Numbered from the stretch's first letter, positions 13,701-27,073 are shown. The stretch: DNA of 64,000 nucleotides from Camelus bactrianus (GCF_048773025.1 NC_133562.1:27377501-27441500); one strand, 5' to 3'. Notes: generated by a model from the sequence alone, not told the origin. A program made the numbers and translations.

Positions 13701-14699
13701 ATCCGTTCCCTTTGTGCTAGATGAACGAACGTCTCTCCACATGCTCAATTCTGAGATATAAGTGTGTTTGGAAGCCGTCCTTCACCTAGCTTGTTGGGAA
13801 CAGAAAGTTTCTTTTCATTTGCAAACAGCACTCCATACATATATATGGGGAGGTACATGCTCCAACTTGGTTTTACAGTGAAAACTGCAGGAACTTCTAA
13901 CCGGCACTAGGAAACAGACTTAGAATCTAGAGTAAATGTTTCTCCTGCAACCCGTTCCTTTTGGGCTAGATGAACGAATGTCTCTCCACATGCTCAGTTT
14001 TGAGATATAATTTTGTGTGAAAGCTGTCCTTCACCTAGCTTGATGGGAACAGAAAGTTTCCATTAATTTGCAAACTCCACTCCATACATTTACATGGGCA
14101 GTACTAGTTCCAACTCGGTTTTAATGTGAAAACTGCAGGAAATTCAAACCGGCACTAGGAAACAGACTGAAAATCCAGAGTAAAATTTCTCCAGCAACCT
14201 TTCCATTTTTGCTAGATGAACGAACGTCTCTCCACATGCCCATTTCTGAGAGATAAGTGTGTGTGAAAGCCGCCCTTCAAATAGGTTTTTGGGAACACAA
14301 AGATTCCTTACAGTTGCAAACTACACTGCATACATATATATGGGGAGGTACTAGCTCTAACACGGTTTAATAGTGAAAACTGCAGGAAATTCACACCAGC
14401 AATAGGAAACTGAGAAACCAGGGTAAAAGTTTCCCTGCAAACCATTCCCATTGTGCTAGCTAAACGAACGTCTCTCCACATGCTCAGTTCTGAGAGATAA
14501 GTGAGTTTGAAAGCTGTCCTTCAAGTTGCTTGATGGGAACACAAGGTTTCCTTTCAGTTTCAAACTCCTCTCCATAAATATACATGGACAGTAGTAGTTC
14601 CAACTCGGTTTTACAGTGAAAACTGCGGGAACTTCAAACTGGCTCTAGGAAACAGGCTGAGCAACCAGAGTAAAAGTTTTTCCAGCAACAGTTCCCTTT
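10741..14699. repeat. HOR unit 3, full 16-mer (3,959 bp)
   Basis: All sixteen monomers are in canonical order. Markers are 'ttgttatagctaaatg' in m6, 'ggcagtaggaaacag' near the end of m1, 'gaaactagagtaaatatt' entering m11, and 'gagatataagtg' in m13. The end of m7 reads 'ctgcaacccgatccc' where most copies have 'ctgctaaccgttccc'. This removes a stop and gives the longest open frame in the window (107 codons, 12226-12549), which I treat as chance. It shares the m6 and m1 markers with the unit at 14700. Confidence 0.93.
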
Positions 14700-17600
14700 G
14701 TGCTAGATGAACTAACGTCTCTCCACATGCTCAGTTCTGAGAGATATGAGTGTGTGAAAGCCTCCCTTCACCTATCATGTTGGGAACAAAAGTTTCCTTT
14801 CAGTTGCAAACTCTATTCCTTACATATATATAGGGATTTACTAGCCCCAACACGGTTTTACAGTGAAAAATGCAGGAACTACCATCCGGCAGTAGGAAAC
14901 AGACTGAGAAACCAGAGTAAACCTTTCTCGTGCAACCCGTTCCCTTTGTGCTAGCTGAACGAAAGTCTCTCCACACACTCAGTTCTGAGAGAAAAGTGTG
15001 TGTAAAAGCCTCCCTTCACCTATCTTGTTGTGAACACAAAGTTTCCTTTAAGTTTCAAACACTATTCCTTACATAGATATAGGGATTTACTAGCCCGAAC
15101 ACCGTTTTACAGTGAAAAATGCAGGAACTTCAAACCGGCACTAGGAAAGAGACTTTCAAAGCAGAGTAAATGTTTCTCCTGCAACACGTTCCCTTTGTGT
15201 TAGATGAAAGAACGTCTCTCCTCATGCTCAGTTCTGAGAGATAAGTGTGTGTGAAAGCCATCCTTCACCTAGCTTGTTGGGAACACAAAGTTTCTTTTCA
15301 GTTGCAAACCACACTGTATACATATATATAGGGAGGTACAAGTTCCAACTAGGTTTTACAGTGAAAACTGCAGGAACTTCAAACCGGCACTAGGAAACAG
15401 ACTGAGAAACCAGAGTAAACGTTTCTCCTGCAACCCGTTCTCTTTGTGCTAGCTGAACGAAATTCTCTCCACACGCTCAGTTCTGAGAGAAATATGTGTG
15501 TGAAAGCCTCCCTTCACCAAGCTTGTTGGGAAAAAAAAGATTCTTTTCAGTTGCAAACTACAATCCATACATTTACATGGGGAGGTACTAGCTCCTACTC
15601 GGTTCTACAGTGAAAACTGCAGGAATTTCAAACCGGCACTAGGAAACAGACTGAGAAACCAGAGTAAAATCTCCCTACATATATTTCCAATGTGCTAGCT
15701 AAACGAACGTCTCTCCTCATGCTCAGTTCTGAGAGTTAAGTGTGTGTGAAAGCCATCCTTCACCTAGCTTGTTGGGAACACAAAGTTTCTTTTCAGTTGA
15801 AAACTAACTGTATACATATATATGGGGAGGTACCAGCTCCAACTCGGTTTTACAGTGAAAACTGCAGGAAATTCTACCAGCACTAGGAAACAGATTGAGA
15901 AACCATAGTAAACGTTTCCCTGCAAACCATTCCAATTGTTATAGCTAAATGAAAGTCTCTCCACATGCTCAGTTCTGAGAGATAAGTGAGTGTGAAAGCT
16001 GTCCTTCACGTTGCTTGATGGGAACACAAAGTTTCCTTTCAGTTTCAAACTCCTCTCCATAAATATACATGGACAACACTAGTTCCAAATCGGTTTTACA
16101 GTGAAAACTGCGGGATCTTCAAACCGGCTCTAGGAAACAGACTGAGAAAACAGAGTAAAAGTTTCTCCAACAAAAGTTCCCTTTGTGCTAGATGAACTAA
16201 AGTCTGTCCACATGCTCAGTTCTGAGAGATATGAGAGTGTTAAAGCCGTCCTTCACCTATCTTGTTGGGAACAAACGTTTCTTTTCAGTTGCAAAATTTA
16301 TTCCTTACATATATATAGGGATTTACTAGCCCCAAATCGGTTTTACAGTGAAAAATGCAGGAACTACCATACGGCACTAGGAAACAGACTGAGAAACCAG
16401 AGTAAACTTTTCTCCTGCTAACCGTTCCCGTTGTGCTAGCTGAACGAAAGTCTCTCCACACACTCAGTTCTGAGAGAAGAGTGTGTGTGTAAGCCTCACT
16501 TCACATATCTTGTTGGGAAAAAAAGTTTCTTTTCCGTTGCAAACTTCACTCCATATACATATATGTGGAGGTACTAGCTCCAACTCGGTTTTATAGTGAA
16601 TACTGCAGGAACTTCAAACCGGCACTAGGAAACAGACTGAGAAACCGGAGTAAAATTTTCACTGCAAACCTTTCCCATTGTGCTAGCTAAATGAACGTCT
16701 CTCCACATGCTCAGTTCTGAGAGATAATTGAGTGTGAAAGCTTTACTTCACGTTGCTTGATGGGAACACAAGTTTTCCTTTCAGTTTCAAACTCCTCTCC
16801 ATAAATATACATGGACAGTACTAGTTCCAACTCGGTTTTACACTGAAAACTGCGGGAAATTCAATCCGGCTCTAGGAAACAGACTGAGAAACCAGAGTAA
16901 AAGTTTCTCCAGCAACAGTTCCCTTTGTGCTAGATGAACTAACTTCTCCCACATACTCAGTTCTGAGAGATAATTGTGTGTGAAAGCCGTACTTCACCTA
17001 GCTTGCTGGGAACACAAAGTTTCTTTTCAGTTGCAAACAGCACTCCATACATACATATGGGGAGGTACAAAATCCAAATTTATTTTACAGTGAAAACTGC
17101 AGGAACTTCAAACCGGCACTAGGAAACAGACTTTGAAACTAGAGTAAATATTTCTCCTGCAACCCGTTCCCTTTGGGCTAGATGAACGAACGTCTCACCA
17201 AATGCTCATTTCTGAGAGATATGTGTATTTGTAAGTGGTACTTCCCCAAGCTTGTTGGGAACACAAAGTTTCTTTTCAGTTGCAAACTCCAATCCATACA
17301 TATACAAAGGAAAGTATTAGCTCCAACTCGGTTTTACACTGAAACCTGCAGGAACTTCAATCCGGCAGTAGGAAACAGACTGGGAATCCACAGAAATAGT
17401 TTCTCCTGCAACCCGTTGCCTTTGTGCTAGAAGAATAAATGTCTCTCCACATGCTCAGTTCTGAGAGATAAGTGTGTGTGAAAGCCGTTCTTCACCTAGC
17501 TTGTTGGGAACACAAAGTTTTATTTCAGTTGCCAACTCCTCTCCATACATATATATGGGTTGGTGCTAGCTCCTTCTCTGTTTTAAAGTGAAAACTGCAG

Positions 17601-18658
17601 GAAATTCACACCGGCTGTAGGAAACAGACTGAGAAACCAGAGTTAAAATTCCTCCTGCAATCCGTTCCCTTTGTGCTAGATGAACGAACGTCTCTCCACA
17701 TGCTCAATTCTGAGATATAAGTGTGTTTGGAAGCCGTCCTTCACCTAGCTTGTTGGGAACAGAAAGTTTCTTTTCATTTGCAAACAGCACTCCATACATA
17801 CATATGGGGAGGTACATGCTCCAACTTGGTTTTACAGTGAAAACTGCAGGAACTTCTAACCGGCACTAGGAAACAGACTTAGAATCTAGAGTAAATGTTT
17901 CTCCTGCAACCCGTTCCTTTTGGGCTAGATGAACGAATGTCTCTCCACATGCTCAGTTTTGAGATATAATTTTGTGTGAAAGCTGTCCTTCACCTAGCTT
18001 GATGGGAACAGAAAGTTTCCATTAATTTGCAAACTCCACTCCATACATTTACATGGGCAGTACTAGTTCCAACTCGGTTTTAATGTGAAAACTGCAGGAA
18101 ATTCAAACCGGCACTAGGAAACAGACTGAAAATCCAGAGTAAAATTTCTCCAGCAACCTTTCCATTTTTGCTAGATGAACGAACGTCTCTCCACATGCCC
18201 ATTTCTGAGAGATAAGTGTGTGTGAAAGCCGCCCTTCAAATAGGTTTTTGGGAACACAAAGTTTCCTTACAGATGCAAACTACTCTGCATACATATATAT
18301 GGGGAGGTACTAGCTCTAACACAGTTTAATAGTGAAAACTGCAGGAAATTCACACCAGCAATAGGAAACTGAGAAACCAGGGTAAAAGTTTCCCTGCAAA
18401 CCATTCCCATTGTGCTAGCTAAACGAACGTCTCTCCACATGCTCAGTTCTGAGAGATAAGTGAGTTTGAAAGCTGTCCTTCAAGTTGCTTGATGGGAACA
18501 CAAGGTTTCCTTTCAGTTTCAAACTCCTCTCCATAAATATACATGGACAGTAGTAGTTCCAACTCGGTTTTACAGTGAAAACTGCGGGAACTTCAAACTG
18601 GCTCTAGGAAACAGGCTGAGCAACCAGAGTAAAAGTTTCTCCAGCAACAGTTCCCTTT
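14700..18658. repeat. HOR unit 4, full 16-mer (3,959 bp)
   Basis: Canonical order and exact length. Distinctive markers are 'gtgtgtgtgtaagcc' in m8, 'aaaccggagtaaaatttt' at the end of m8, 'gaaactagagtaaatatt' entering m11, 'gcaaactactctgc' in m15 and 'acagtttaatagtg' in m15. This combination reappears almost complete only in the unit at 34000, 19,300 bp away, although four other units lie between. Confidence 0.93.
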
Positions 18659-21600
18659 GTGCTAGATGAACTAACGTCTCTCCACATGCTCAGTTCTGAG
18701 AGATATGAGTGTGTGAAAGCCGTCCTTCACCTATCTAGTTGGGAACAAAAGTTTCCTTTCAGTTGCAAACTCTATTCCTTACATATATATAGGGATTTAC
18801 TAGCCCCAACACGGTTTTACAGTGAAAAATGCAGGAACTACCATCCGGCACTAGGAAACAGACTGAGAAACCAGAGTAAACCTTTCTCGTGCAACCCGTT
18901 CCCTTTGTGCTAGCTAAACGAAAGTCTCTCCACACACTCAGTTCTGAGAGAAAAGTGTGTGTAAAAGCCTCCCTTCACCTATCTTGTTGTGAACACAAAG
19001 TTTCCTTTAAGTTTCAAACTCTATTCCTTACATAGATATAGGGATTTACTAGCCCGAACACCGTTTTACAGTGAAAAATGCAGGAACTTCAAACCGGCAC
19101 TAGGAAAGAGACTTTCAAAGCAGAGTAAATGTTTCTCCTGCAACACGTTCCCTTTGTGTTAGATGAAAGAACGTCTCTCCTCATGCTCAGTTCTGAGAGA
19201 TAAGTGTGTGTGAAAGCCATCCTTCACCTAGCTTGTTGGGAACACAAAGTTTCTTTTCAGTTGAAAACTAACTGTATACATATATATGGGGAGGTACCAG
19301 CTCCAACTCGGTTTTACAGTGAAAACTGCAGGAAATTCTACCAGCACTAGGAAACAGACTGAGAAACCATAGTAAACGTTTCCCTGCAAACCATTCCAAT
19401 TGTGATAGCTAAACGAAAGTCTCTCCACATGCTCAGTTCTGAGAGATAAGTGAGTGTGAAAGCTGTCCTTCACGTTGCTTGATGGGAACACAAAGTTTCC
19501 TTTCAGTTTCAAACTCCTCTCCATAATTATACATGGACAACACTAGTTCCAAATCGGTTTTACAGTGAAAACTGCGGGATCTTCAAACCTGCTCTAGAAA
19601 ACAGACTGAGAAAACAGAGTAAAAGTTTCTCCAACAAAAGTTCCCTTTGTGCTAGATGAACTAAAGTCTGTCCACATGCTCAGTTCTGAGAGATATGAGA
19701 GTGTTAAAGCCGTCCTTCACCTATCTTGTTGGGAACAAACGTTTCTTTTCAGTTGCAAAATTTATTCCTTAAATATATATAGGGATTTACTAGCCCCAAA
19801 TCGGTTTTACAGTGAAAAATGCAGGAACTACCATACGGCACTAGGAAACAGACTGAGAAACCAGAGTAAACGTTTCTCCTGCTAACCGTTCCCGTTGTGC
19901 TAGCTGAACGAAAGTCTCTCCACACACTCAGTTCTGAGAGAAGAGTGTGTATGTAAGCCTCACTTCACATAGCTTGTTGGGAAAAAAAGTTTCTTTTCCG
20001 TTGCAAACTTCACTCCATATACATATATGTGGAGGTACTAGCTCCAACTCGGTTTTATAGTGAATACTGCAGGAACTTCAAACCGGCACTAGGAAACAGA
20101 CTGAGAAACCAGAGTAAAAGTTTCACTGCAAACCATTCCCATTGTGCTAGCTAAATGAACGTCTCTCCACATGCTCAGTTCTGAGAGATAATTGAGTGTG
20201 AAAGCTGTACTTCACGTTGCTTGATGGGAACACAAGTTTTCCTTTCAGTTTCAAACTCCTCTCCATAAATATACATGGACAGTACTAGTTCCAACTCGGT
20301 TTTACACTGAAAACTGCGGGAAATTCAATCCGGCTCTAGGAAACAGACTGAGAAACCAGAGTAAAAGTTTCTCCAGCAACAGTTCCCTTTGTGCTAGATG
20401 AACTAACTTCTCCCACATACTCAGTTCTGAGAGATAATTGTGTGTGAAAGCCGTACTTCACCTAGCTTGCTGGGAACACAAAGTTTCTTTTCAGTTGCAA
20501 ACAGCACTCCATACATACATATGGGGAGGTACAAAATCCAAATTTATTTTACAGTGAAAACTGCAGGAACTTCAAACCGGCACTAGGAAACAGACTTTGA
20601 AACCAGAGTAAATATTTCTCCTGCAACCCGTTCCCTTTGGGCTAGATGAACGAACGTCTCACCAAATGCTCATTTCTGAGAGATATGTGTATTTGTAAGT
20701 GGTACTTCCCCAAGCTTGTTGGGAACACAAAGTTTCTTTTCAGTTGCAAACTCCAATCCATACATATACAAAGGAAAGTATTAGCTCCAACTCGGTTTTA
20801 CACTGAAACCTGCAGGAACTTCAATCCGGCAGTAGGAAACAGACTGGGAATCCACAGAAATAGTTTCTCCTGCAACCCGTTGCCTTTGTGCTAGAAGAAT
20901 AAATGTCTCTCCACATGCTCAGTTCTGAGAGATAAGTGTGTGTGAAAGCCGTTCTTCACCTAGCTTGTTGGGAACACAAAGTTTTATTTCAGTTGCCAAC
21001 TCCTCTCCATACATATATATGGGTTGGTGCTAGCTCCTTCTCTGTTTTAAAGTGAAAACTGCAGGAAATTCACACCGGCTGTAGGAAACAGACTGAGAAA
21101 CCAGAGTTAAAATTCCTCCTGCAATCCGTTCCCTTTGTGCTAGATGAACGAACGTCTCTCCACATGCTCAATTCTGAGATATAAGTGTGTTTGGAAGCCG
21201 TCCTTCACCTAGCTTGTTGGGAACAGAAAGTTTCTTTTCATTTGCAAACAGCACTCCATACATATATATGGGGAGGTACATGCTCCAACTTGGTTTTACA
21301 GTGAAAACTGCAGGAACTTCTAACCGGCACTAGGAAACAGACTTAGAATCTAGAGTAAATGTTTCTCCTGCAACCCGTTCCTTTTGGGCTAGATGAACGA
21401 ATGTCTCTCCACATGCTCAGTTTTGAGATATAATTTTGTGTGAAAGCTGTCCTTCACCTAGCTTGATGGGAACAGAAAGTTTCCATTAATTTGCAAACTC
21501 CACTCCATACAATTACATGGGCAGTACTAGTTCCAACTCGGTTTTAATGTGAAAACTGCAGGAAATTCAAACCGGCACTAGGAAACAGACTGAAAATCCA

Positions 21601-22122
21601 GAGTAAAATTTCTCCAGCAACCTTTCCATTTTTGCTAGATGAACGAACGTCTCTCCACATGCCCATTTCTGAGAGATAAGTGTGTGTGAAAGCCGCCCTT
21701 CAAATAGGTTTTTGGGAACACAAAGATTCCTTACAGTTGCAAACTACACTGCATACATATATATGGGGAGGTACTAGCTCTAACACGGTTTAATAGTGAA
21801 AACTGCAGGAAATTCACACCAGCAATAGGAAACTGAGAAACCAGGGTAAAAGTTTCCCTGCAAACCATTCCCATTGTGCTAGCTAAACGAACGTCTCTCC
21901 ACATGCTCAGTTCTGAGAGATAAGTGAGTTTGAAAGCTGTCCTTCAAGTTGCTTGATGGGAACACAAGGTTTCCTTTCAGTTTCAAACTCCTCTCCATAA
22001 ATATACATGGACAGTAGTAGTTCCAACTCGGTTTTACAGTGAAAACTGCGGGAACTTCAAACTGGCTCTAGGAAACAGGCTGAGCAACCAGAGTAAAAGT
22101 TTCTCCAGCAACAGTTCCCTTT
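18659..22122. repeat. HOR unit 5, two-monomer deletion (3,464 bp)
   Basis: Starts are 18659 m1, 18907 m2, 19156 (m3/m5 hybrid) and 19402 m6, then m7 to m16 in normal order: 14 monomers. The hybrid starts as m3 ('gtgttagatgaaag', 'ctcctcatgctcag') and becomes m5 ('gttgaaaactaactg') within 'ttgttgggaacacaaag', which m3 and m5 share. The loss is 495 bp (m4 plus one m3/m5 equivalent), the reciprocal class of event to the duplications at the left. Confidence 0.92.
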
Positions 22123-25100
22123 GTGCTAGATGAACTAACGTCTCTCCACATGCTCAGTTCTGAGAGATATGAGTGTGTGAAAGCCGTCCTTCACCTATCT
22201 AGTTGGGAACAAAAGTTTCCTTTCAGTTGCAAACTCTATTCCTTACATATATATAGGGATTTACTAGCCCCAACACGGTTTTACAGTGAAAAATGCAGGA
22301 ACTACCATCCGGCACTAGGAAACAGACTGAGAAACCAGAGTAAACCTTCCTCGTGCAACCCGTTCCCTTTGTGCTAGCTGAACGAAAGTCTCTCCACACA
22401 CTCAGTTCTGAGAGGAAAGTGTGTGTAAAAGCCTCCCTTCACCTATCTTGTTGTGAACACAAAGTTTCCTTTAAGTTTCAAACTCTATTCCTTACATAGA
22501 TATAGGGATTTACTAGCCCGAACACCGTTTTACAGTGAAAAATGCAGGAACTTCAAACCGGCACTAGGAAAGAGACTTTCAAAGCAGAGTAAATGTTTCT
22601 CCTGCAACACGTTCCCTTTGTGTTAGATGAAAGAACGTCTCTCCTCATGCTCAGTTCTGAGAGATAAGTGTGTGTGAAAGCCATCCTTCACCTAGCTTGT
22701 TGGGAACACAAAGTTTCTTTTCAGTTGCAAACCACACTGTATACATATATATAGGGAGGTACCAGTTCCAACTAGGTTTTACAGTGAAAACTGCAGGAAC
22801 TTCAAACCGGCACTAGGAAACAGACTGAGAAACCAGAGTAAACGTTTCTCCTGCAACCCGTTCTCTTTGTGCTAGCTGAACGAAATTCTCTCCACACGCT
22901 CAGTTCTGAGAGAAATATGTGTGTGAAAGCCTCCCTTCACCAAGCTTGTTGGGAAAAAAAAGATTCTTTTCAGTTGCAAACTACAATCCATACATTTACA
23001 TGGGGAGGTACTAGCTCCTACTCGGTTCTACAGTGAAAACTGCAGGAATTTCAAACCGGCACTAGGAAACAGACTGAGAAACCAGAGTAAAATCTCCCTG
23101 CATATATTTCCAATGTGCTAGCTAAACGAACGTCTCTCCACATGCTCAGTTCTGTGAGTTAAGTGTGTGTGAAAGCCATCCTTCACCTAGCTTGTTGGGA
23201 ACACAAAGTTTCTTTTCAGTTGAAAACTAACTGTATACATATATATGGGGAGGTACCAGCTCCAACTCGGTTTTACAGTGAAAACTGCAGGAAATTCTAC
23301 CAGCACTAGGAAACAGACTGAGAAACCACAGTAAACGTTTCCCTGCAAACCATTCCAATTGTGATAGCTAAACGAAAGTCTCTCCACATGCTCAGTTCTG
23401 AGAGATAAGTGAGTGTGAAAGCTGTCCTTCACGTTGCTTGATGGGAACACAAAGTTTCCTTTCAGTTTCAAACTCCTCTCCATAAATATACATGGACAAC
23501 ACTAGTTCCAAATCGGTTTTACAGTGAAAACTGCGGGATCTTCAAACCTGCTCTAGAAAACAGACTGAGAAAACAGAGTAAAAGTTTCTCCAACAAAAGT
23601 TCCCTTTGTGCTAGATGAACTAAAGTCTGTCCACATGCTCAGTTCTTAGAGATATGAGAGTGTTAAAGCCGTCCTTCACCTATCTTGTTGGGAACAAACG
23701 TTTCTTTTCAGTTGCAAAATTTATTCCTTAAATATATATAGGGATTTACTAGCCCCAAATCGGTTTTACAGTGAAAAATGCAGGAACTACCATACGGCAC
23801 TAGGAAACAGACTGAGAAACCAGAGTAAACGTTTCTCCTGCTAACCGTTCCCGTTGTGCTAGCTGAACGAAAGTCTCTCCACACACTCAGTTCTGAGAGA
23901 AGAGTGTGTATGTAAGCCTCACTTCACATAGCTTGTTGGGAAAAAAAGTTTCTTTTCCGTTGCAAACTTCACTCCATATACATATATGTGGAGGTACTAG
24001 CTCCAACTCGGTTTTATAGTGAATACTGCAGGAACTTCAAACCGGCACTAGGAAACAGACTGAGAAACCAGAGTAAAAGTTTCACTGCAAACCATTCCCA
24101 TTGTGCTAGCTAAATGAACGTCTCTCCACATGCTCAGTTCTGAGAGATAATTGAGTGTGAAAGCTGTACTTCACGTTGCTTGATGGGAACACAAGTTTTC
24201 CTTTCAGTTTCAAACTCCTCTCCATAAATATACATGGACAGTACTAGTTCCAACTCGGTTTTACACTGAAAACTGCGGGAAATTCAATCCGGCTCTAGGA
24301 AACAGACTGAGAAACCAGAGTAAAAGTTTCTCCAGCAACAGTTCCCTTTGTGCTAGATGAACTAACTTCTCCCACATACTCAGTTCTGAGAGATAATTGT
24401 GTGTGAAAGCCGTACTTCACCTAGCTTGCTGGGAACACAAAGTTTCTTTTCAGTTGCAAACAGCACTCCATACATACATATGGGGAGGTACAAAATCCAA
24501 ATTTATTTTACAGTGAAAACTGCAGGAACTTCAAACCGGCACTAGGAAACAGACTTTGAAACCAGAGTAAATATTTCTCCTGCAACCCGTTCCCTTTGGG
24601 CTAGATGAACGAACGTCTCACCAAATGCTCATTTCTGAGAGATATGTGTATTTGTAAGTGGTACTTCCCCAAGCTTGTTGGGAACACAAAGTTTCTTTTC
24701 AGTTGCAAACTCCAATCCATACATATACAAAGGAAAGTATTAGCTCCAACTCGGTTTTACACTGAAACCTGCAGGAACTTCAATCCGGCAGTAGGAAACA
24801 GACTGGGAATCCACAGAAATAGTTTCTCCTGCAACCCGTTGCCTTTGTGCTAGAAGAATAAATGTCTCTCCACATGCTCAGTTCTGAGAGATAAGTGTGT
24901 GTGAAAGCCGTTCTTCACCTAGCTTGTTGGGAACACAAAGTTTTATTTCAGTTGCCAACTCCTCTCCATACATATATATGGGTTGGTGCTAGCTCCTTCT
25001 CTGTTTTAAAGTGAAAACTGCAGGAAATTCACACCGGCTGTAGGAAACAGACTGAGAAACCAGAGTTAAAATTCCTCCTGCAATCCGTTCCCTTTGTGCT

Positions 25101-26081
25101 AGATGAACGAACGTCTCTCCACATGCTCAATTCTGAGATATAAGTGTGTTTGGAAGCCGTCCTTCACCTAGCTTGTTGGGAACAGAAAGTTTCTTTTCAT
25201 TTGCAAACAGCACTCCATACATATATATGGGGAGGTACATGCTCCAACTTGGTTTTACAGTGAAAACTGCAGGAACTTCTAACCGGCACTAGGAAACAGA
25301 CTTAGAATCTAGAGTAAATGTTTCTCCTGCAACCCGTTCCTTTTGGGCTAGATGAACGAATGTCTCTCCACATGCTCAGTTTTGAGATATAATTTTGTGT
25401 GAAAGCTGTCCTTCACCTAGCTTGATGGGAACAGAAAGTTTCCATTAATTTGCAAACTCCACTCCATACATTTACATGGGCAGTACTAGTTCCAACTCGG
25501 TTTTAATGTGAAAACTGCAGGAAATTCAAACCGGCACTAGGAAACAGACTGAAAATCCAGAGTAAAATTTCTCCAGCAACCTTTCCATTTTTGCTAGATG
25601 AACGAACGTCTCTCCACATGCCCATTTCTGAGAGATAAGTGTGTGTGAAAGCCGCCCTTCAAATAGGTTTTTGGGAACACAAAGATTCCTTACAGTTGCA
25701 AACTACACTGCATACATATATATGGGGAGGTACTAGCTCTAACACGGTTTAATAGTGAAAACTGCAGGAAATTCACACCAGCAATAGGAAACTGAGAAAC
25801 CAGGGTAAAAGTTTCCCTGCAAACCATTCCCATTGTGCTAGCTAAACGAACGTCTCTCCACATGCTCAGTTCTGAGAGATAAGTGAGTTTGAAAGCTGTC
25901 CTTCAAGTTGCTTGATGGGAACACAAGGTTTCCTTTCAGTTTCAAACTCCTCTCCATAAATATACATGGACAGTAGTAGTTCCAACTCGGTTTTACAGTG
26001 AAAACTGCGGGAACTTCAAACTGGCTCTAGGAAACAGGCTGAGCAACCAGAGTAAAAGTTTCTCCAGCAACAGTTCCCTTT
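22123..26081. repeat. HOR unit 6, full 16-mer
   Basis: Canonical 3,959 bp. Markers are 'aaaccttcctcgtgc' at the end of m1, 'gagaggaaagtg' in m2, 'aaaccacagtaaac' at the end of m5 and 'ttcttagagatatg' in m7, where the usual form is 'ttctgagag'. All four are shared with the next unit, making the two near-identical twins and the youngest-looking pair in the core. Confidence 0.94.
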
Positions 26082-26329
26082 GTGCTAGATGAACTAACGT
26101 CTCTCCACATGCTCAGTTCTGAGAGATATGAGTGTGTGAAAGCCGTCCTTCACCTATCTAGTTGGGAACAAAAGTTTCCTTTCAGTTGCAAACTCTATTC
26201 CTTACATATATATAGGGATTTACTAGCCCCAACACGGTTTTACAGTGAAAAATGCAGGAACTACCATCCGGCACTAGGAAACAGACTGAGAAACCAGAGT
26301 AAACCTTCCTCGTGCAACCCGTTCCCTTT
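26082..26329. repeat. Monomer m1 (248 bp)
   Basis: Signatures are 'gatgaactaacgtctc', 'agatatgagtgtgtg', 'ctatctagttggg' and 'agggatttactagcccc'. It resembles m7 (shared 'agggatttactagcccc' and 'attcctta'), and both follow a monomer of the 'cttgatggg' class (m16 before m1, m6 before m7). Confidence 0.9.
26112..26123. other. Short hyphenated dyad CTCAG-tt-CTGAG (example)
   Basis: Five-base inverted arms separated by TT, about 30 bp from the monomer start. The same site is present in most monomers, so it recurs about every 247 bp. It is altered in m5 (ctcagttctgtg), m11, m13, m14 and m15. In part of the right flank it becomes a perfect palindrome. Weak, short dyads have been discussed for centromeric satellites lacking a CENP-B box. 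No function can be shown here. Confidence 0.7.
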
Positions 26330-26578
26330 GTGCTAGCTGAACGAAAGTCTCTCCACACACTCAGTTCTGAGAGGAAAGTGTGTGTAAAAGCCTCCCTTCA
26401 CCTATCTTGTTGTGAACACAAAGTTTCCTTTAAGTTTCAAACTCTATTCCTTACATAGATATAGGGATTTACTAGCCCGAACACCGTTTTACAGTGAAAA
26501 ATGCAGGAACTTCAAACCGGCACTAGGAAAGAGACTTTCAAAGCAGAGTAAATGTTTCTCCTGCAACACGTTCCCTTT
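26330..26578. repeat. Monomer m2 (249 bp)
   Basis: Signatures are 'ctccacacactcag', 'gtgtgtaaaagcctc', 'atcttgttgtgaac', 'cctttaagtttcaaac', 'catagatataggg' and 'actttcaaagcagag'. It begins with the 'gctgaacgaaag' variant shared with m8. Confidence 0.9.
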
Positions 26579-26827
26579 GTGTTAGATGAAAGAACGTCTC
26601 TCCTCATGCTCAGTTCTGAGAGATAAGTGTGTGTGAAAGCCATCCTTCACCTAGCTTGTTGGGAACACAAAGTTTCTTTTCAGTTGCAAACCACACTGTA
26701 TACATATATATAGGGAGGTACCAGTTCCAACTAGGTTTTACAGTGAAAACTGCAGGAACTTCAAACCGGCACTAGGAAACAGACTGAGAAACCAGAGTAA
26801 ACGTTTCTCCTGCAACCCGTTCTCTTT
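26579..26827. repeat. Monomer m3 (249 bp)
   Basis: Opens with 'gtgttagatgaaag' instead of 'gtgctag'. It has 'ctcctcatgctcag', 'aaaccacactgtatac' and 'caactaggttttacag'. It serves as the left half of the m3/m5 deletion hybrid in the unit at 18659. Confidence 0.9.
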
Positions 26828-27073
26828 GTGCTAGCTGAACGAAATTCTCTCCACACGCTCAGTTCTGAGAGAAATATGTGTGTGAAAGCCTCCCTTCACC
26901 AAGCTTGTTGGGAAAAAAAAGATTCTTTTCAGTTGCAAACTACAATCCATACATTTACATGGGGAGGTACTAGCTCCTACTCGGTTCTACAGTGAAAACT
27001 GCAGGAATTTCAAACCGGCACTAGGAAACAGACTGAGAAACCAGAGTAAAATCTCCCTGCATATATTTCCAAT
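26828..27073. repeat. Monomer m4 (246 bp)
   Basis: Signatures are 'gaaattctctccacacg', an A8 run in 'gggaaaaaaaagattc', 'acatttacatgggg', 'tcggttctacagtg' and the atypical tail 'ctgcatatatttccaatg'. That tail identifies the m7/m4 hybrid at 1095. Confidence 0.9.

Noticed and set aside
18907-19402. Possible assembly artefact explaining the short unit
   Set aside because: The m3/m5 hybrid join is at a shared sequence, as in the duplications elsewhere, and needs no artefact. It cannot be excluded without reads, so I kept the biological reading.
26887-26935. A8 run in m4 as a retroposon tail
   Set aside because: It is part of the monomer, recurs at the same place in every m4, and shows no adjoining element.
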